Part shown: positions 1 through 8,303 of the stretch, one piece after another | Layout of the letters: every line of letters starts with the position of its first letter | Numbering within the stretch: the first letter of the stretch is position 1 | NCBI GenBank assembly: GCA_032622095.1 | Contig: CP136062.1 | Span: 5,146,001 to 5,210,000, forward strand | DNA: 64,000 bases | From: Siphonodentalium dalli | Lineage: Eukaryota; Mollusca; Scaphopoda; Gadilida; Siphonodentaliidae | Direction of reading: 5' to 3' | Position numbers and translations under genes: made by a program | The notes under the pieces: model-generated | Database searches by the model: none | Seen by the model: only the letters and a program-made list of their open reading frames with translations | Told to the model about the DNA's origin: nothing

Positions 1-219
1 GTGCGAAGCGGGCGCCGCACGGGCTCGCCAATACGACAACGTCGACCGCCTGGTCAAACAACACACACGTACCAAGTTTCGTCCCGATCGGTCTAGAATC
101 ATAGATTTGTATTAATGACAGGCAAACATACATACAGACAAACAGACAGACAAACAGAGGTCTTCAAAATATATGTGAGATGACCATGGTAATACTATTT
201 TCACGTTTTAAACATGCAG
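1..219. repeat. AT-rich flank with (ACAG/ACAA) microsatellite
   Basis: The first 165 bases look like dispersed intergenic repeat. A short simple-sequence run of CAGACAAACAGACAGACAAA type lies at about 131-160. No coding frame is evident. The stretch ends with a pyrimidine-leaning tract and CAG at 219, which could be the 3' splice site of the exon candidate that follows. Confidence 0.5.
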
Positions 220-347
220 GTCAGGATACTTTAGATGGCACACAAATCAATGATGTTGATCAAGATGGCGTCCTGGAATTGTCCTGGAGCACTGCTAAAT
301 TTCAAAGAGTTGAGTGTTATTTGTCTCCGATTACTGTTCCACGATGA
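220..347 (+). other. Candidate terminal coding exon (unrecognised protein)
   Basis: A CAG ending at 219, preceded by TTTTCACGTTTTAAACATG, can serve as a splice acceptor. The frame that follows (first full codon 222-224) is open for 41 codons, includes DGTQINDVDQDGVLELSW, and ends in TGA at 345-347. Its residue mix looks like real protein and unlike the surrounding AT-rich DNA. There is no start codon and no recognised domain. It could be the last exon of a gene lying to the left, an exon relic in a repeat, or chance. No function is assigned. Confidence 0.28.
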
Positions 348-539
348 GTATCAATGTTAATATATGGCTACCGGGAAGACACGGTCCTCACATTTCTGTC
401 CTTACATTTTTCCGTTTTGATGTGTTTTTTTTTTTGGCAGGTTTTAATTTTTGCCAAAGATAGACTGAAGATGGGTTCTGCCTTGCGAACACTTGTCAGT
501 CATTGTTCTCTCTTCTGGTCATGGATAATATACAACGTA

Positions 540-812
540 TATGCACTAACATCAAATTTCGTTGAAATCCATCCGTTTTACCAGATTTGACCTTTGATTG
601 ACCACATTGAAGTTCAAGATCACGCCGAGGTCACGATTTGACCCGTGAAAAACACTCCCCGGACAAAAGGTATCCCTAGGTATCAAATTTCGCCGAAATT
701 CGTCCGTTTTAACCCAAATTGACCTTGCATTGACAGTTTTAAAGGTCAAGATCAGGTCGGGGTCACGCTTGACCCGTCCAAAACACTTCCCGGACACAAA
801 TATCCCTAAGAC
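540..812. repeat. 130-bp tandem repeat of GTCACG/TTGACC family, two copies
   Basis: Two imperfect copies with a period of 130-131 bp. The markers are CAAATTTCG at 552 and 683, and CCTAGG/CCTAAG at 675 and 805. Each copy has AAATTTCG(T/C)CGAAAT, a TTGACCTT(T/G)GATTGACC-like stretch, GGTCACG..TTGACCCG and CACTCCCCGGACA. The same family reappears inside the L composite monomers at 23.3, 35.2 and 42.5 kb, so it is a dispersed repeat and not a gene. Short frames read across it are repeat artefacts. Confidence 0.75.
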
Positions 813-1160
813 ATGTTAGTTGCTAATTGCTAGAAATACGATGCACGACTTGTCGCGGTTTTTTAAAGGTGTTTCAAACTAGGAGATAGAATTATTCTGC
901 TTTTCAAATGGTGATGAATTATAGTATTTTATTCAAATTTTATGGCATAAATTGTTATTAAAACCGTATATACTATAACAAAAATCAATGACTCGAAAAT
1001 TAAGTGGGCCTTCAACAAAGTCACAATTGCAGTTAGGCTCATCTCATACTCGTCTATTTAGCGATATTCTGCTGCGCAGTTTGTTATAGCCTCCAGTATC
1101 CATTAAGCGTTATAGCCCCACTGCTTTAGCAGGCGTACTCTTGCCTCAGATTATTGAGAT
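813..1160. other. AT-rich stretch with nothing recognised
   Basis: No open frame of note, no recognised repeat and no RNA signal is seen. The composition is AT-rich and intergenic in character. Confidence 0.5.
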
Positions 1161-2075
1161 ATTTGGTCACACGTAATGACATTAAATCACACGGAAACAT
1201 AGAAATTGTGTGGGCTGCTTGGCGTGAATATGTAATGAGAAATAAGGTCATACGTAATGTCATTAAACTCAAGAAAACCCACGAAAACAAAACAAAATCA
1301 CATTTAATGTTTTAAGTTATTTCCTTCATAAAAAGATTCTTCGTGATAATGAACCCTATCAATACTTTAGAATATAGAATTAACCTTAAAATAACAAAAA
1401 CCTTCGGAATAGAGAACCTTCGGATTGGTGAACTTTCTGATTGGTGAACCTTCGGAATAGCGAACATTCAGAGAAATTTCGGAATAGTGGACCTTCGGGA
1501 TAGTGAACCTTCGGAATATAGACATGCCCCCCCCCCCCAGTATTCATATTATATGCCCAGAGTTCAAAGGTAGAATTATAAATTTGACCCTTAAAATATT
1601 AAACCCCAAATTGGAGCCCGCACAGAACAGCACTTAAGTCAACTGTACCCGTGGCATGTCCCAATGCAGGAGTGTCCATATGTACCACAACATTCATATT
1701 ATATGCCAACAGTTCAAAGGAATGGGCCCACGTAATCACATTAAATCTCAAGAAAAACCGCGAAAACAAAACAAAATCACATTTAATGTTCTAAGTTACT
1801 TCATCCTGTATCTGCATCGGTATGCGCGCAGGATCAGTTCGGATGTGAGCGCACACTCAATAAAAAGAATCTTCGTGATAATGAACCCTCTCAATACTTT
1901 AGAATATATAATTAACCTAAAAATAAAAAAAACCCTCGGAATAGAGAACCTTCGGAATAGCGAACCTTCGGAATAGTGAACCTTCGAAATAGCAAGTATT
2001 CAGAATAGAGAACCTTCGGAATAGTGGACCTTCGGGATAGCGAACCTTCATAATAGAAACACGTCCCCACAATTA
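1161..2075. repeat. Duplicated segment carrying two 16-bp minisatellites
   Basis: Two related blocks lie in tandem. Each starts with a CGTAATGNCATTAAA..CAAGAAAA motif (about 1249 and 1730), passes through AAAACAAAACAAAATCACAT and CTTCGTGATAATGAACCCT, and ends in a minisatellite with 16-bp unit GGAATAGNGAACCTTC. The minisatellites lie at about 1405-1525 and 1937-2058. The second block has an extra 60-odd bases (1800-1860) before the shared ATAATGAACCCT. A poly-C run follows the first array at 1528-1539. Short frames across the minisatellites are not genes. Confidence 0.75.
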
Positions 2076-2294
2076 TACACCGGTGACGTAAACACATGTG
2101 CTAATCGTTTGTTGGACTATCGTAACTCTATCGGTACGATTTATACTCAAGTACGAAAAACCATAATACATTCGCCCAGTGGATTATCGATCGTCCGCTC
2201 TAACATGAAAAACCGTACACCAGCTTACACCACTGTGGCGTAATGACTGTGTTAAACGCTTGTAGGCGTATCATTTAAATATCGGTGTACTCAC

Positions 2295-2477
2295 AATTGA
2301 TATATCCAAGAACTCCGTTCCGACGACTTCAATGAAACCGATGTCTGAGTAATATGCCTGAACGCCACGCGCTTTCTGATTCGCCTTATCGCAGTACGCC
2401 AACACCTGTTCCACTTTTCCACAAGAAAAACGTCTCAAATGATGTTTTGTTCTGAATCGTACCAGCACACAAGTGTA
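2295..2477 (-). other. Candidate internal coding exon, 61 codons (unrecognised protein)
   Basis: On the minus strand a frame of exactly 61 codons is bounded by an acceptor-like AACTGACAG (its AG at 2478-2479) and a consensus donor GTGAGT at 2289-2294, so the exon would be phase 0 at both ends. It reads through KVEQVLAYCDKANQKARGVQ and YYSDIGFIEVVGTEFLDIS, with three cysteines and a mixed charged composition. It is the most protein-like stretch outside the LINE. The polypyrimidine tract is weak and no neighbouring exon was found, so it may be an isolated exon of a large-intron gene or a relic. No family is recognised. Confidence 0.35.
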
Positions 2478-3029
2478 CTGTCAGTTGTCATTCTGTGTTA
2501 TAGATGTATGTAGATCTGACTTGGTACATTGTATTGTTGGTTAGCTGGAACAGGTCCCGTCAGCCCGCCATGCAGCCCCTTATGTGCGTTAATGTATCTG
2601 CTGCGCGCAAATGCAACCCTTTTATAAATATATATACTATTTAGTATTCTCCTTCAATTTATTCCAGTGCAAATAGGTTCTACCGACGTTGGGTTGTGCC
2701 ACGTGACACTATTATTGTCAGTTAGTGTTCTATCTTCCGATCATGAATACTATACGACATTATACAAATTAACGTGATACTTATCACTGTTTCGTGCCGT
2801 TTTGAAACCACCCACAAGTCATGCATCTACATACAAGTTAATTACCTACCAGTTGACGGGGGTATGTGCATGTGTGTGATCATTTTACTTATATGCAATT
2901 TAAAAACTATGTTAAACTCTTAAATGACATATGTGACCATACACTCATCAAATCGTAATAATGGGCTACAACTTGAAGTTGACGACACAGCCTGTTGTTG
3001 AATAAGACACGTGTATGGTCGATATTATA
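2478..3029. other. Stretch with nothing recognised
   Basis: AT-rich sequence with no convincing coding frame and no repeat partner elsewhere in the window. It ends abruptly where the palindrome H1 begins (CAGTTGTCGCCCG at 3030). That point is the left edge of the U-unit family as far as can be seen here. Confidence 0.4.
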
Positions 3030-3145
3030 CAGTTGTCGCCCGTTGTCGAGGGAGACATTGAGATTTGTCACCCGCTCGAGAACGGAATTCCGTTCTCGAG
3101 CGGGTGACAAATCTCAATGTCTCCCGAGAAGAAGGGCAACAACTG
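3030..3145. repeat. Palindrome H1 (116 bp, centre GAATTC)
   Basis: Arms 3030-3087 and 3088-3145 are inverted copies with no spacer. The inner 37 bp on each side (3051-3087 and 3088-3124) match perfectly, and the outer 21 bp match imperfectly. Each arm carries GAGACATTGAGATTTGTCAC, then CCCGCTCGAGAACGG. A transcript through it would fold into a near-perfect hairpin. H1 lies at the left end of unit U1, and its arm sequence recurs in H4 and H5. Confidence 0.95.
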
Positions 3146-3828
3146 TTTTGTTATCCGATTATACCACATAAAATAGCCTTGTCATCCACACACACGATGT
3201 TGCACTGAACGAGTCATGAGTGCTTTCTTTCCCGATTATGTATATTTTCAGTAACTACTTATCGTCCCATATGATTTATGTTCCATAAAACGATAGTCAA
3301 GCTGTTAAGCGTTTGATAATCCGCGTTTATTTTGTTACGATCATTTTGGTGGTCAAATCGTCAATATCGGTCCATGCAATGTAAACCAATAAGCCATATA
3401 GGTATGTTCTCGTCTTCTGCAATGCATATTCAATGTCGTCTTGTGCGCGCAATTTACTCGCGATGCTCATTTCATAAAAGGTCTTCCCCGAAAGCTATTG
3501 GGAAGTTGTCAATTTCATTAATGTACATTAATATGTGTCAGTGCTCATGGCGATCCTCACATAAAATACTTCTATGATCACATTGCAGACATCGCGGAGG
3601 ATAAGCGTGCAGTACCATTCATTCGCGACAAACGTATGCATTACGTTGTCTACGAGCGAACATTTATAACCAACCAACCTAAAGGGATCCTCTCTTTTAA
3701 TCTTGCATCATAATGTCGACAGGAACAAATTGAATCATCGAGATGTTTCGATGTAAAAAGTAAATAATAACGCTTGTCCGATAAAAGTATCAACTTAAAA
3801 CTTAAGAAAATTAGTGTTCACTAAATAT

Positions 3829-3885
3829 ATGCAAATTAGCAAACACCACAACTGGTGTCTTTTGCGAATCCGTGGGGTATATAAG
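3829..3885 (+). promoter_or_regulatory. U1 octamer plus TATA box promoter-like module
   Basis: ATGCAAAT at 3829-3836 and TATATAAG at 3878-3885 are 49 bp apart. The octamer begins the conserved string ATGCAAATTAGCAAACACCA. The TATATAAG orientation predicts transcription rightward from about 3910, straight towards palindrome H2. The octamer is the classical POU-factor site and TATATAAG is a strong metazoan TATA box. Promoter activity is inferred. Confidence 0.55.
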
Positions 3886-3973
3886 ATCTATGATTTTTTA
3901 GTACGTTGTAGTGATGCGAAGTAGATGAGTTACTGCAGTGTGTGTTTGGAGATATTCTTGCAATATAACATCA

Positions 3974-4031
3974 GGCGGGCGACAAAAACAATGTCTCCCG
4001 GGTCAGCGGGCGACAGTGTGATTTGTCGCCC
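3974..4031. repeat. Cluster of inverted TGTCNCCCG motifs
   Basis: Between the TATA box and H2 lie CGGGCGACA (about 3974), TGTCTCCCG (about 3991), CGGGCGACA (about 4008) and TGTCGCCCG (about 4024), in alternating orientation. The same cluster follows the TATA box of U2, U3, U4 and U5, and variants occur in the arms of H1, H2, H4 and H5. The arrangement suggests a repeated binding site for a dimeric protein, for example a transposase, replication initiator or repressor. That role is inference. Confidence 0.7.
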
Positions 4032-4080
4032 GGCACGTGACAGCACAAGGGTGGAAAATAGGGAGGAGGATAACAATATA

Positions 4081-4231
4081 CAGTTATCGCCCGCGACTGA
4101 GTGAGACACGGGGATTTGTCGCCCGCTCGAGACCTGGAATGACACCCGAGGGCCTTACGGCCCGAGGGTGACATTCCAGGTCGAGAGCGGCGACAAATCC
4201 CCGTGTCTCACGAAAACAAGGGTGATAACTG
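4081..4231. repeat. Palindrome H2 (151 bp)
   Basis: The outer arms carry GTGAGACACGGGGATTTGTC and its complement with only one or two differences. The inner stem reaches GGGCC TTAC GGCCC at about 4155, with a few central mismatches. The architecture matches H1, H4 and H5 (a TGTCNCCCG motif, CTCGAGA, then AATG..CCCGAGG), but the sequence has diverged. It separates U1 from the divergent unit. Confidence 0.9.
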
Positions 4232-4388
4232 TTTTGTTATCTGACAATGGAGTACACACGAACCTCCTTAATAGCAGGCATAAATGAGCGCATATATTAT
4301 TTAATCCAGTTCGAAAAGTTATTCTATGTTGGAATCATCGCTATTTAGAAAATAAAACATTCATAATCTGGATTAATTAACAGACCCG

Positions 4389-4610
4389 TCATTTGCGCAG
4401 ATATTCTCCGGTCAGTTTGCTGGTTGCATTGTGGAAATCGGTTAACGGAAAGAGGAGTAAAGCAATTTCGAAGTTGAGTAGCCATGCAGCGAACTGTTCG
4501 GTTTCGTTTCAAATGAGCGTGAAGACGCCGACAGACGTGTTATTTTCCAGAATGCTAAAATGTGGAACTAACACGTTGTAGTAGTGCACAAAGAAATTGA
4601 CATCTGTCAC
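4389..4610 (-). pseudogene. Degenerate ORF remnant in Udiv
   Basis: Minus-strand frame of about 73 codons with one internal TGA (4509-4511), ending at TGA 4389-4391. Its end, LTDFHNATSKLTGEYLRK, resembles the end of the U3 minus-strand frame (WTDIDDLTTKLIVNKR), and both stops lie the same distance from the preceding palindrome. The resemblance is weak in sequence but supported by position. It may be the remnant of a small protein once encoded by the unit. No family is recognised. Confidence 0.3.
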
Positions 4611-4928
4611 AGATCGTTACGCAACATACGGGTATTCTCTGAAGTATGATGAATGTATTGAAGAAAAGAAATAATCAATTGACAAACAGCAAAGAGTGGC
4701 CATTTGATATATAGTACATAAACGTAGTTGTAACGTATGTACATCGTATGTGCAATTGTCTGCAGCATACCAACTACATAATAAGGCTTATCTATTTGTC
4801 CCACGGTCTTTATTATTGATATAAAAAGGTCCAATATGATATGAATATTACACCTTATAACAGATATGTGTCTATGATAACACCATTATACATAGCGTGC
4901 TTTAATTGCAAATAAAAAATACACAATT

Positions 4929-4986
4929 ATGCAAATTAGCAAACACCACAGTTCGCGGTTGTTATGAAACAGAGGGTTTTATAAAA
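4929..4986 (+). promoter_or_regulatory. Udiv octamer plus TATA box module
   Basis: ATGCAAAT at 4929-4936 begins the string ATGCAAATTAGCAAACACCA, identical to U1 although the flanks differ. TATAAAA lies at 4980-4986, 51 bp downstream. Conservation of this string in an otherwise diverged unit is the best internal argument that it was functional. Confidence 0.55.
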
Positions 4987-5150
4987 ACAGTGTTTTTCGA
5001 AATTATCAGAGAGCTGTCAGATAATCTCTGCGCGGTGAGTTCTTCGTAGTTCTATGTTTACTGGTAACAGCTGAGCGGTCAATAACTGAGACAATGTTAC
5101 CCTCGAGGGTAATATGGTGATTTATCGCCCGCCATGTGACGCACTCTCAG

Positions 5151-5233
5151 CCAATCAGAAGAGAGGGAAATGGGATGAAGGATAACAATATACAGTTGTT
5201 ATCCTCCTCCCTATTTTCCACCCTTCTGATTGG
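5151..5233. repeat. Palindrome H3 (83 bp) between convergent promoters
   Basis: Arms run from CCAATCAGAAGAG (5151) to GGATAACAA, and from TTGTTATCCTCC to CTTCTGATTGG (5233), around a TATACAG loop. Unlike the other palindromes it lacks the TGTCACCCG arm; it is built from the promoter-end sequence that U3 carries at 12650-12692. The Udiv promoter (rightward) and the U2 promoter (leftward) both point into it. Confidence 0.85.
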
Positions 5234-6113
5234 CCCATGTGCTGTCACGTGCCGGGCGACAAATCACACTGTCGCCCGCTAACCCGGGAGACATTGTTTT
5301 TGTCGCCCGTCTGATGTTATATTGCAAGATAATCTCCAAACACCCACTGCAGTAACTCATCTATTTCACATCACTACGACGTACTAAAAAATCATAGATC
5401 TTATATAACCCACGGATGCGCAAAACACACCAGTTGTGGTGTTTGCTAATTTGCATATATTTAGTGAACACTAATATTCGAACTTTTAAGTTGATACTTT
5501 TATCGGACAAGCGTTATTATTTACTTTTTACATCGAAACAACTCGGTGATTCAATTTGTTCATGTCGACATTATGATGCAAGATTGAAAGAGAGGATCCT
5601 TTGAGGTTGGTTGGTTATAAATGTTCGCTAATAGACAACGTAATGCATACGTTTGTCGCGAATGAATCGTACTGTACGCTTATCCTCCGCGATGTCTGCA
5701 ATGTGATCATAGATGTATTTTATGTGAGGATCGCCATGTGCACTGACACATATGGAAGTACATTACTTAAATTGACAACTTCCCAATAGCTTAATTTCAG
5801 GGAAGACCGTTATGAAATGAACATCGCGAGTAAATTGCGCGCACAAGACGACATTGAATATGCCACATTGCAGAAGACGAGAAAATACCTACATGTATAT
5901 ATGGCTTATTGTTTTACATTGCATGGACCGATATTGACGATTTGACCACCAACATGATCGTAATTAAACGCGGATTACCACACGCTTAACAGCTTGACTC
6001 TCGTTTATGGAACATAAATCATATGGAACGATAAGTGGTTACTGAAAATATACATAATCGCGAAAGAAAGCACCCGTGACTCAGTGCAACATCGTGCGTG
6101 TGGATGGCAACAC
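5234..6113 (-). repeat. U unit 2 (inverted)
   Basis: An inverted copy of U1 and U3. From left: TGTCGCCCG motif cluster (5240-5310), CTTATATA, ATTTGCAT, body, then the CAGTGCAACATCGTGCGTG end next to H4. With U3 it forms an inverted repeat of about 0.9 kb arms centred on H4, so 5.2-7 kb is a very long palindrome apart from small differences. Body frames are interrupted. Confidence 0.85.
5400..5456 (-). promoter_or_regulatory. U2 octamer plus TATA box module
   Basis: Minus-strand ATGCAAAT (5449-5456) and TATATAAG (5400-5407) with the same 49-bp offset as in U1. It directs predicted transcription leftward into H3. Confidence 0.55.
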
Positions 6114-6246
6114 GTTGTCGAGGGAGACATTGAGATTTGTCACCCTCGAGAACAGAATGTCTCCCGAGGAGCGAAGCTCCGAGGGAGACATTCCGTTCTC
6201 GAGCGGGTGACAAATCTTAATGTCTCCCGAGAGAAGGGCAACAACT
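6114..6246. repeat. Palindrome H4 (133 bp)
   Basis: Arms carry GAGACATTGAGATTTGTCAC and GAATGTCTCCCGAGGAGC on the left, with complements on the right, around a GAA spacer at about 6173. The left arm has lost a few bases next to CCCTCGAG. It lies at the centre of the inverted pair U2/U3, at their promoter-distal ends. Confidence 0.9.
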
Positions 6247-6401
6247 GTTTTGTTATCCGATTATACCACATAATAAAATCCTTGCCATCCACACGCACGA
6301 TGTTGCACTGAGTCACGAGTGCTTTCTTCCCCGATTATGCATATTGTCAGTAAAACTTATCGTCCCATAGCATTTCTGTTCCATAAACGATAGTCAAGCT
6401 G

Positions 6402-6623
6402 TTAAGCGTTTGATAATCCGCGTTTATTTACGATCAATTTGGTGGTTAAATCGTCAATATCGGTCCATGCAATGTAAACCAATAAGCCATGTAGGTATGT
6501 TCTCGTCTTCTGCAATGTGGCATATTCAATGTCGTCTTGTGCGCGCAATTTACTCGCGATGTTCATTTCATAACGGTCTTCCCCAAAAGCTATTGAGAAG
6601 TTGTCAATTTCATTAATGTACAT
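6402..6623 (-). pseudogene. Small open frame in U3 body, minus strand
   Basis: An ATG-started frame of 73 codons (begins MYINEIDNFSIAFGEDRYEM, ends with TTKLIVNKRGLSNA). It is intact in U3 but broken by stops or shifts in U1 and U2, and mostly deleted in U4. The diverged Udiv unit has a positionally matching minus-strand frame with a similar end. It may be an ancestral small protein of the element; it may also be a chance frame. No domain is recognised. Confidence 0.28.
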
Positions 6624-6637
6624 TCATATGTGTCAGT

Positions 6638-6808
6638 GCTCATGGCGATCCTCACATAAAATACTTCTATGATCACATTGCAGACATCGCGGAGGATAAG
6701 CGTACAGTACCATTCATTCGCGACAAACGTATGCATTACGTTGTCTACCAGCAAACATTTATAAGCAACCAACCTCAAGGGATCCTCTCTTTCAATCTTA
6801 CATCATAA
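6638..6808 (+). pseudogene. Small open frame in U3 body, plus strand
   Basis: A plus-strand frame without an ATG at its left edge reads through AHGDPHIKYFYDHIADIAE and FIRDKRMHYVVYQQTF and ends at a TAA shared by the U1, U3 and U4 copies (next to the CATAATGTCGAC string; GTCGAC is also present in U2). Differences between copies are mostly amino-acid changing, so it is not under selection now. A GTGTCAG just before it could be a splice acceptor. Confidence 0.25.
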
Positions 6809-6886
6809 CGTCGACATGAACAAATTGATTCACCGAGATGTTTCGATGTAAAAAGTAAATAAAAACGCTTGTCCGATAAAAATATC

Positions 6887-6900
6887 AACTTAAAAGTTCG
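6887..6900. repeat. LINE target-site duplication, 5' copy
   Basis: AACTTAAAAGTTCG immediately precedes the LINE. The 3' copy is at 12394-12407 with one mismatch. Unoccupied forms of the site are visible in U2 (inverted) and U4. Confidence 0.85.
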
Positions 6901-6996
6901 GAGACTTCCGGTATGTGAGCGATTTCGAAAACACGTGAATTTTTAGCTCCGCAAATTCGAAACTATTTTTCTCCAAAAAACGATCAAACTACAACA

Positions 6997-7851
6997 ATGG
7001 GACTTGAAACACGATCCAAAAACGAAAAAGATGCGAAGGAGAAAGCAGACAAGGTTTTTACTTGCAAAAATTTTGATGATATTAGCAAATGTTTCTCTCA
7101 ATTGCAAACAACACTTACGTCGAAAATAGGTGACGTGGAGAACGAAGTGAAATTCCTTGCGTCGAAGGTAGAACAAATCGAACAAAAAACTATAGACACC
7201 TCCAACTGTCCCAAAACGTTGATAGATGAAACGATCCCAGGTATAAAAGAAGATGTTGCTGCACAGGGGGACAAGCTAGACGAACTTGCAACTGGAATGA
7301 GTTACACCCACGAAGAATTAACCGAAAAAATCGATGGTTGTTTAATTTCGGAACAAAGTGTAAGTGACCTTGTCAAGCGAATTTCTGATTTAGAACTTGC
7401 CCATACCAAGCTAGACTTATGGGGAAGAAAATGGAATCTGCTACTCCGCGGCATACCTGGCGCCAGAACCGAATCTACCCAAGTAACAGCTCAAAAGGTG
7501 ATTGCCTCCTTCACGTCTGACTTAGGCATCTCACAAAACAGGACCTCCGACATGTATTTTGCTGCGTGTCATCGTTTGCCGACCGGCGAGGACGACAAGC
7601 CAGATGTGATCGTGCGTTTTACTTCTTTACAAGACCGCGACTTTGTATTGCAGTGCGCGAAAAAACTTAGAAACACCAACTACAGTGTCTCGATTGATCT
7701 TCCGCCGACATTGTCTCGACTCCGTGGTCAGCTTCTCAAAACAAGAGCTGAACTCCCAGCAGAGGAAAAGAAAAAGACAAGGCTGATGTACCTCAGAAAG
7801 GAACCATTCTTAAAACTTGCACCAAAGGCCGCGCCCAACGCAAGAAAATGA
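6997..7851 (+). CDS. LINE ORF1 protein (RNA-binding, transposase-22-like)
   Basis: An intact 284-residue frame starting at ATG 6997, the first ATG of the LINE. Residues about 30-66 and 85-140 are rich in heptad-like hydrophobic/charged patterning and are likely coiled coil for trimerisation. From residue 144 GRKWNLLLRGIPG opens an RRM-like domain, followed by the FAACHRL and KPDVIVRF strands typical of L1 ORF1p. A basic C-terminal domain (LRGQLLKTRAELPAEEKKK) follows. In the L1 family this protein coats LINE RNA and acts as a nucleic-acid chaperone. Its GC content is higher than that of ORF2. No zinc knuckle is seen. It ends at TGA, 452 bp before ORF2. Confidence 0.85.
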   Translation: MGLETRSKNEKDAKEKADKVFTCKNFDDISKCFSQLQTTLTSKIGDVENEVKFLASKVEQIEQKTIDTSNCPKTLIDETIPGIKEDVAAQGDKLDELATGMSYTHEELTEKIDGCLISEQSVSDLVKRISDLELAHTKLDLWGRKWNLLLRGIPGARTESTQVTAQKVIASFTSDLGISQNRTSDMYFAACHRLPTGEDDKPDVIVRFTSLQDRDFVLQCAKKLRNTNYSVSIDLPPTLSRLRGQLLKTRAELPAEEKKKTRLMYLRKEPFLKLAPKAAPNARK

Positions 7852-8303
7852 TCTTTGTGTAAACAAACAATAAAATTCCCACTAGTCTTATAAATGTTTT
7901 GTCTTATAAATGTTTATTCTCACAAAAGACTAATACTCAATGAGGACATTCATGTTCAAGCGTTGACATGCATATATTATTTTTGTTTACAATTTCCTCG
8001 AGTAACTGTGTTATACATGGAACTATATATATAATGTTTTGTTTTCCTTTATACTTTTCCTACTTTCAAATAAATATACGGAGAAACATGCAAAAATTAA
8101 CAATGGGAGCTAAATCTTCTCAACACAAAATTAAAGTTTTACAATTTTAGTTTTCCATACTGACAATTGCTGTTACACACTCTGGATGTCATTTGTTATT
8201 GTTACAAAAATAAAAATTATCGTAAATTTATCATTCATCGCGATGTTTAAAATATTATCATATATATGTCCTTATTCCAATCAAAATATTACTTCTTATG
8301 TAA
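7852..8303 (+). other. LINE spacer between ORF1 and ORF2
   Basis: A 452-bp AT-rich spacer with no conserved coding. This is longer than in mammalian L1, so ORF2 would need internal initiation or reinitiation over a long gap. The short frame at 7968-8150 in it has no recognisable features. Confidence 0.6.

Larger units (their letters stand above)
3146..4080 (+). repeat. U unit 1 (plus orientation)
   Basis: A 935-bp unit between palindromes H1 and H2. It is homologous to 5234-6113 (inverted), 6247-6900 plus 12408-12692, 12866-13552 and 13553-14444 (inverted). Order from left: AACTGTTTTGTTATC, ACACGATGTTGCACTG, a 0.4-kb body with degenerate open frames on both strands, TATCAACTTAAAA, ATGCAAAT octamer, TATATAAG, then inverted CGGGCGACA/TGTCTCCCG/TGTCGCCCG motifs. 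Frames in the body are broken here. Homology among units is direct sequence observation; the class of element is unknown. Confidence 0.85.
4232..5150 (+). repeat. Divergent U unit (Udiv)
   Basis: A 919-bp unit that is collinear with the other U units but shares little sequence with them. A minus-strand frame ends 158 bp right of palindrome H2 (156 bp right of H4 in U3). An octamer string identical over at least 20 bases lies 540 bp from that stop (521 bp in U3 with the LINE removed). A TATA box lies 51 bp on. A single ATCGCCCG motif near CATGTGAC lies near the right end. It looks like an ancient paralogue of the same module, with the promoter string kept while the body drifted. Confidence 0.6.
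6247..6900 (+). repeat. U unit 3, left part (interrupted by the LINE)
   Basis: Plus-oriented unit homologous to U1. It is cut at TATCAACTTAAAAGTTCG (6900) by the LINE and resumes at 12408. With the LINE and one target copy removed the unit is 939 bp, the same as its relatives, which proves a simple insertion. Confidence 0.9.

Noticed and set aside
3030-3145. CRISPR-like reading of repeated short palindromic motifs
   Set aside because: Motif spacing is irregular, there are no unique spacers of constant length, and the host is an animal.
5162-5200. GGATAACAAT string resembling part of the bacterial lac operator
   Set aside because: Only about ten bases match, the string is native to every U-unit end, and no vector sequence surrounds it.
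7968-8150. 60-codon frame between LINE ORF1 and ORF2 as a third ORF
   Set aside because: AT-rich, no domain, and L1/Tx1 elements are not known to need it. Spacer is the simpler reading.
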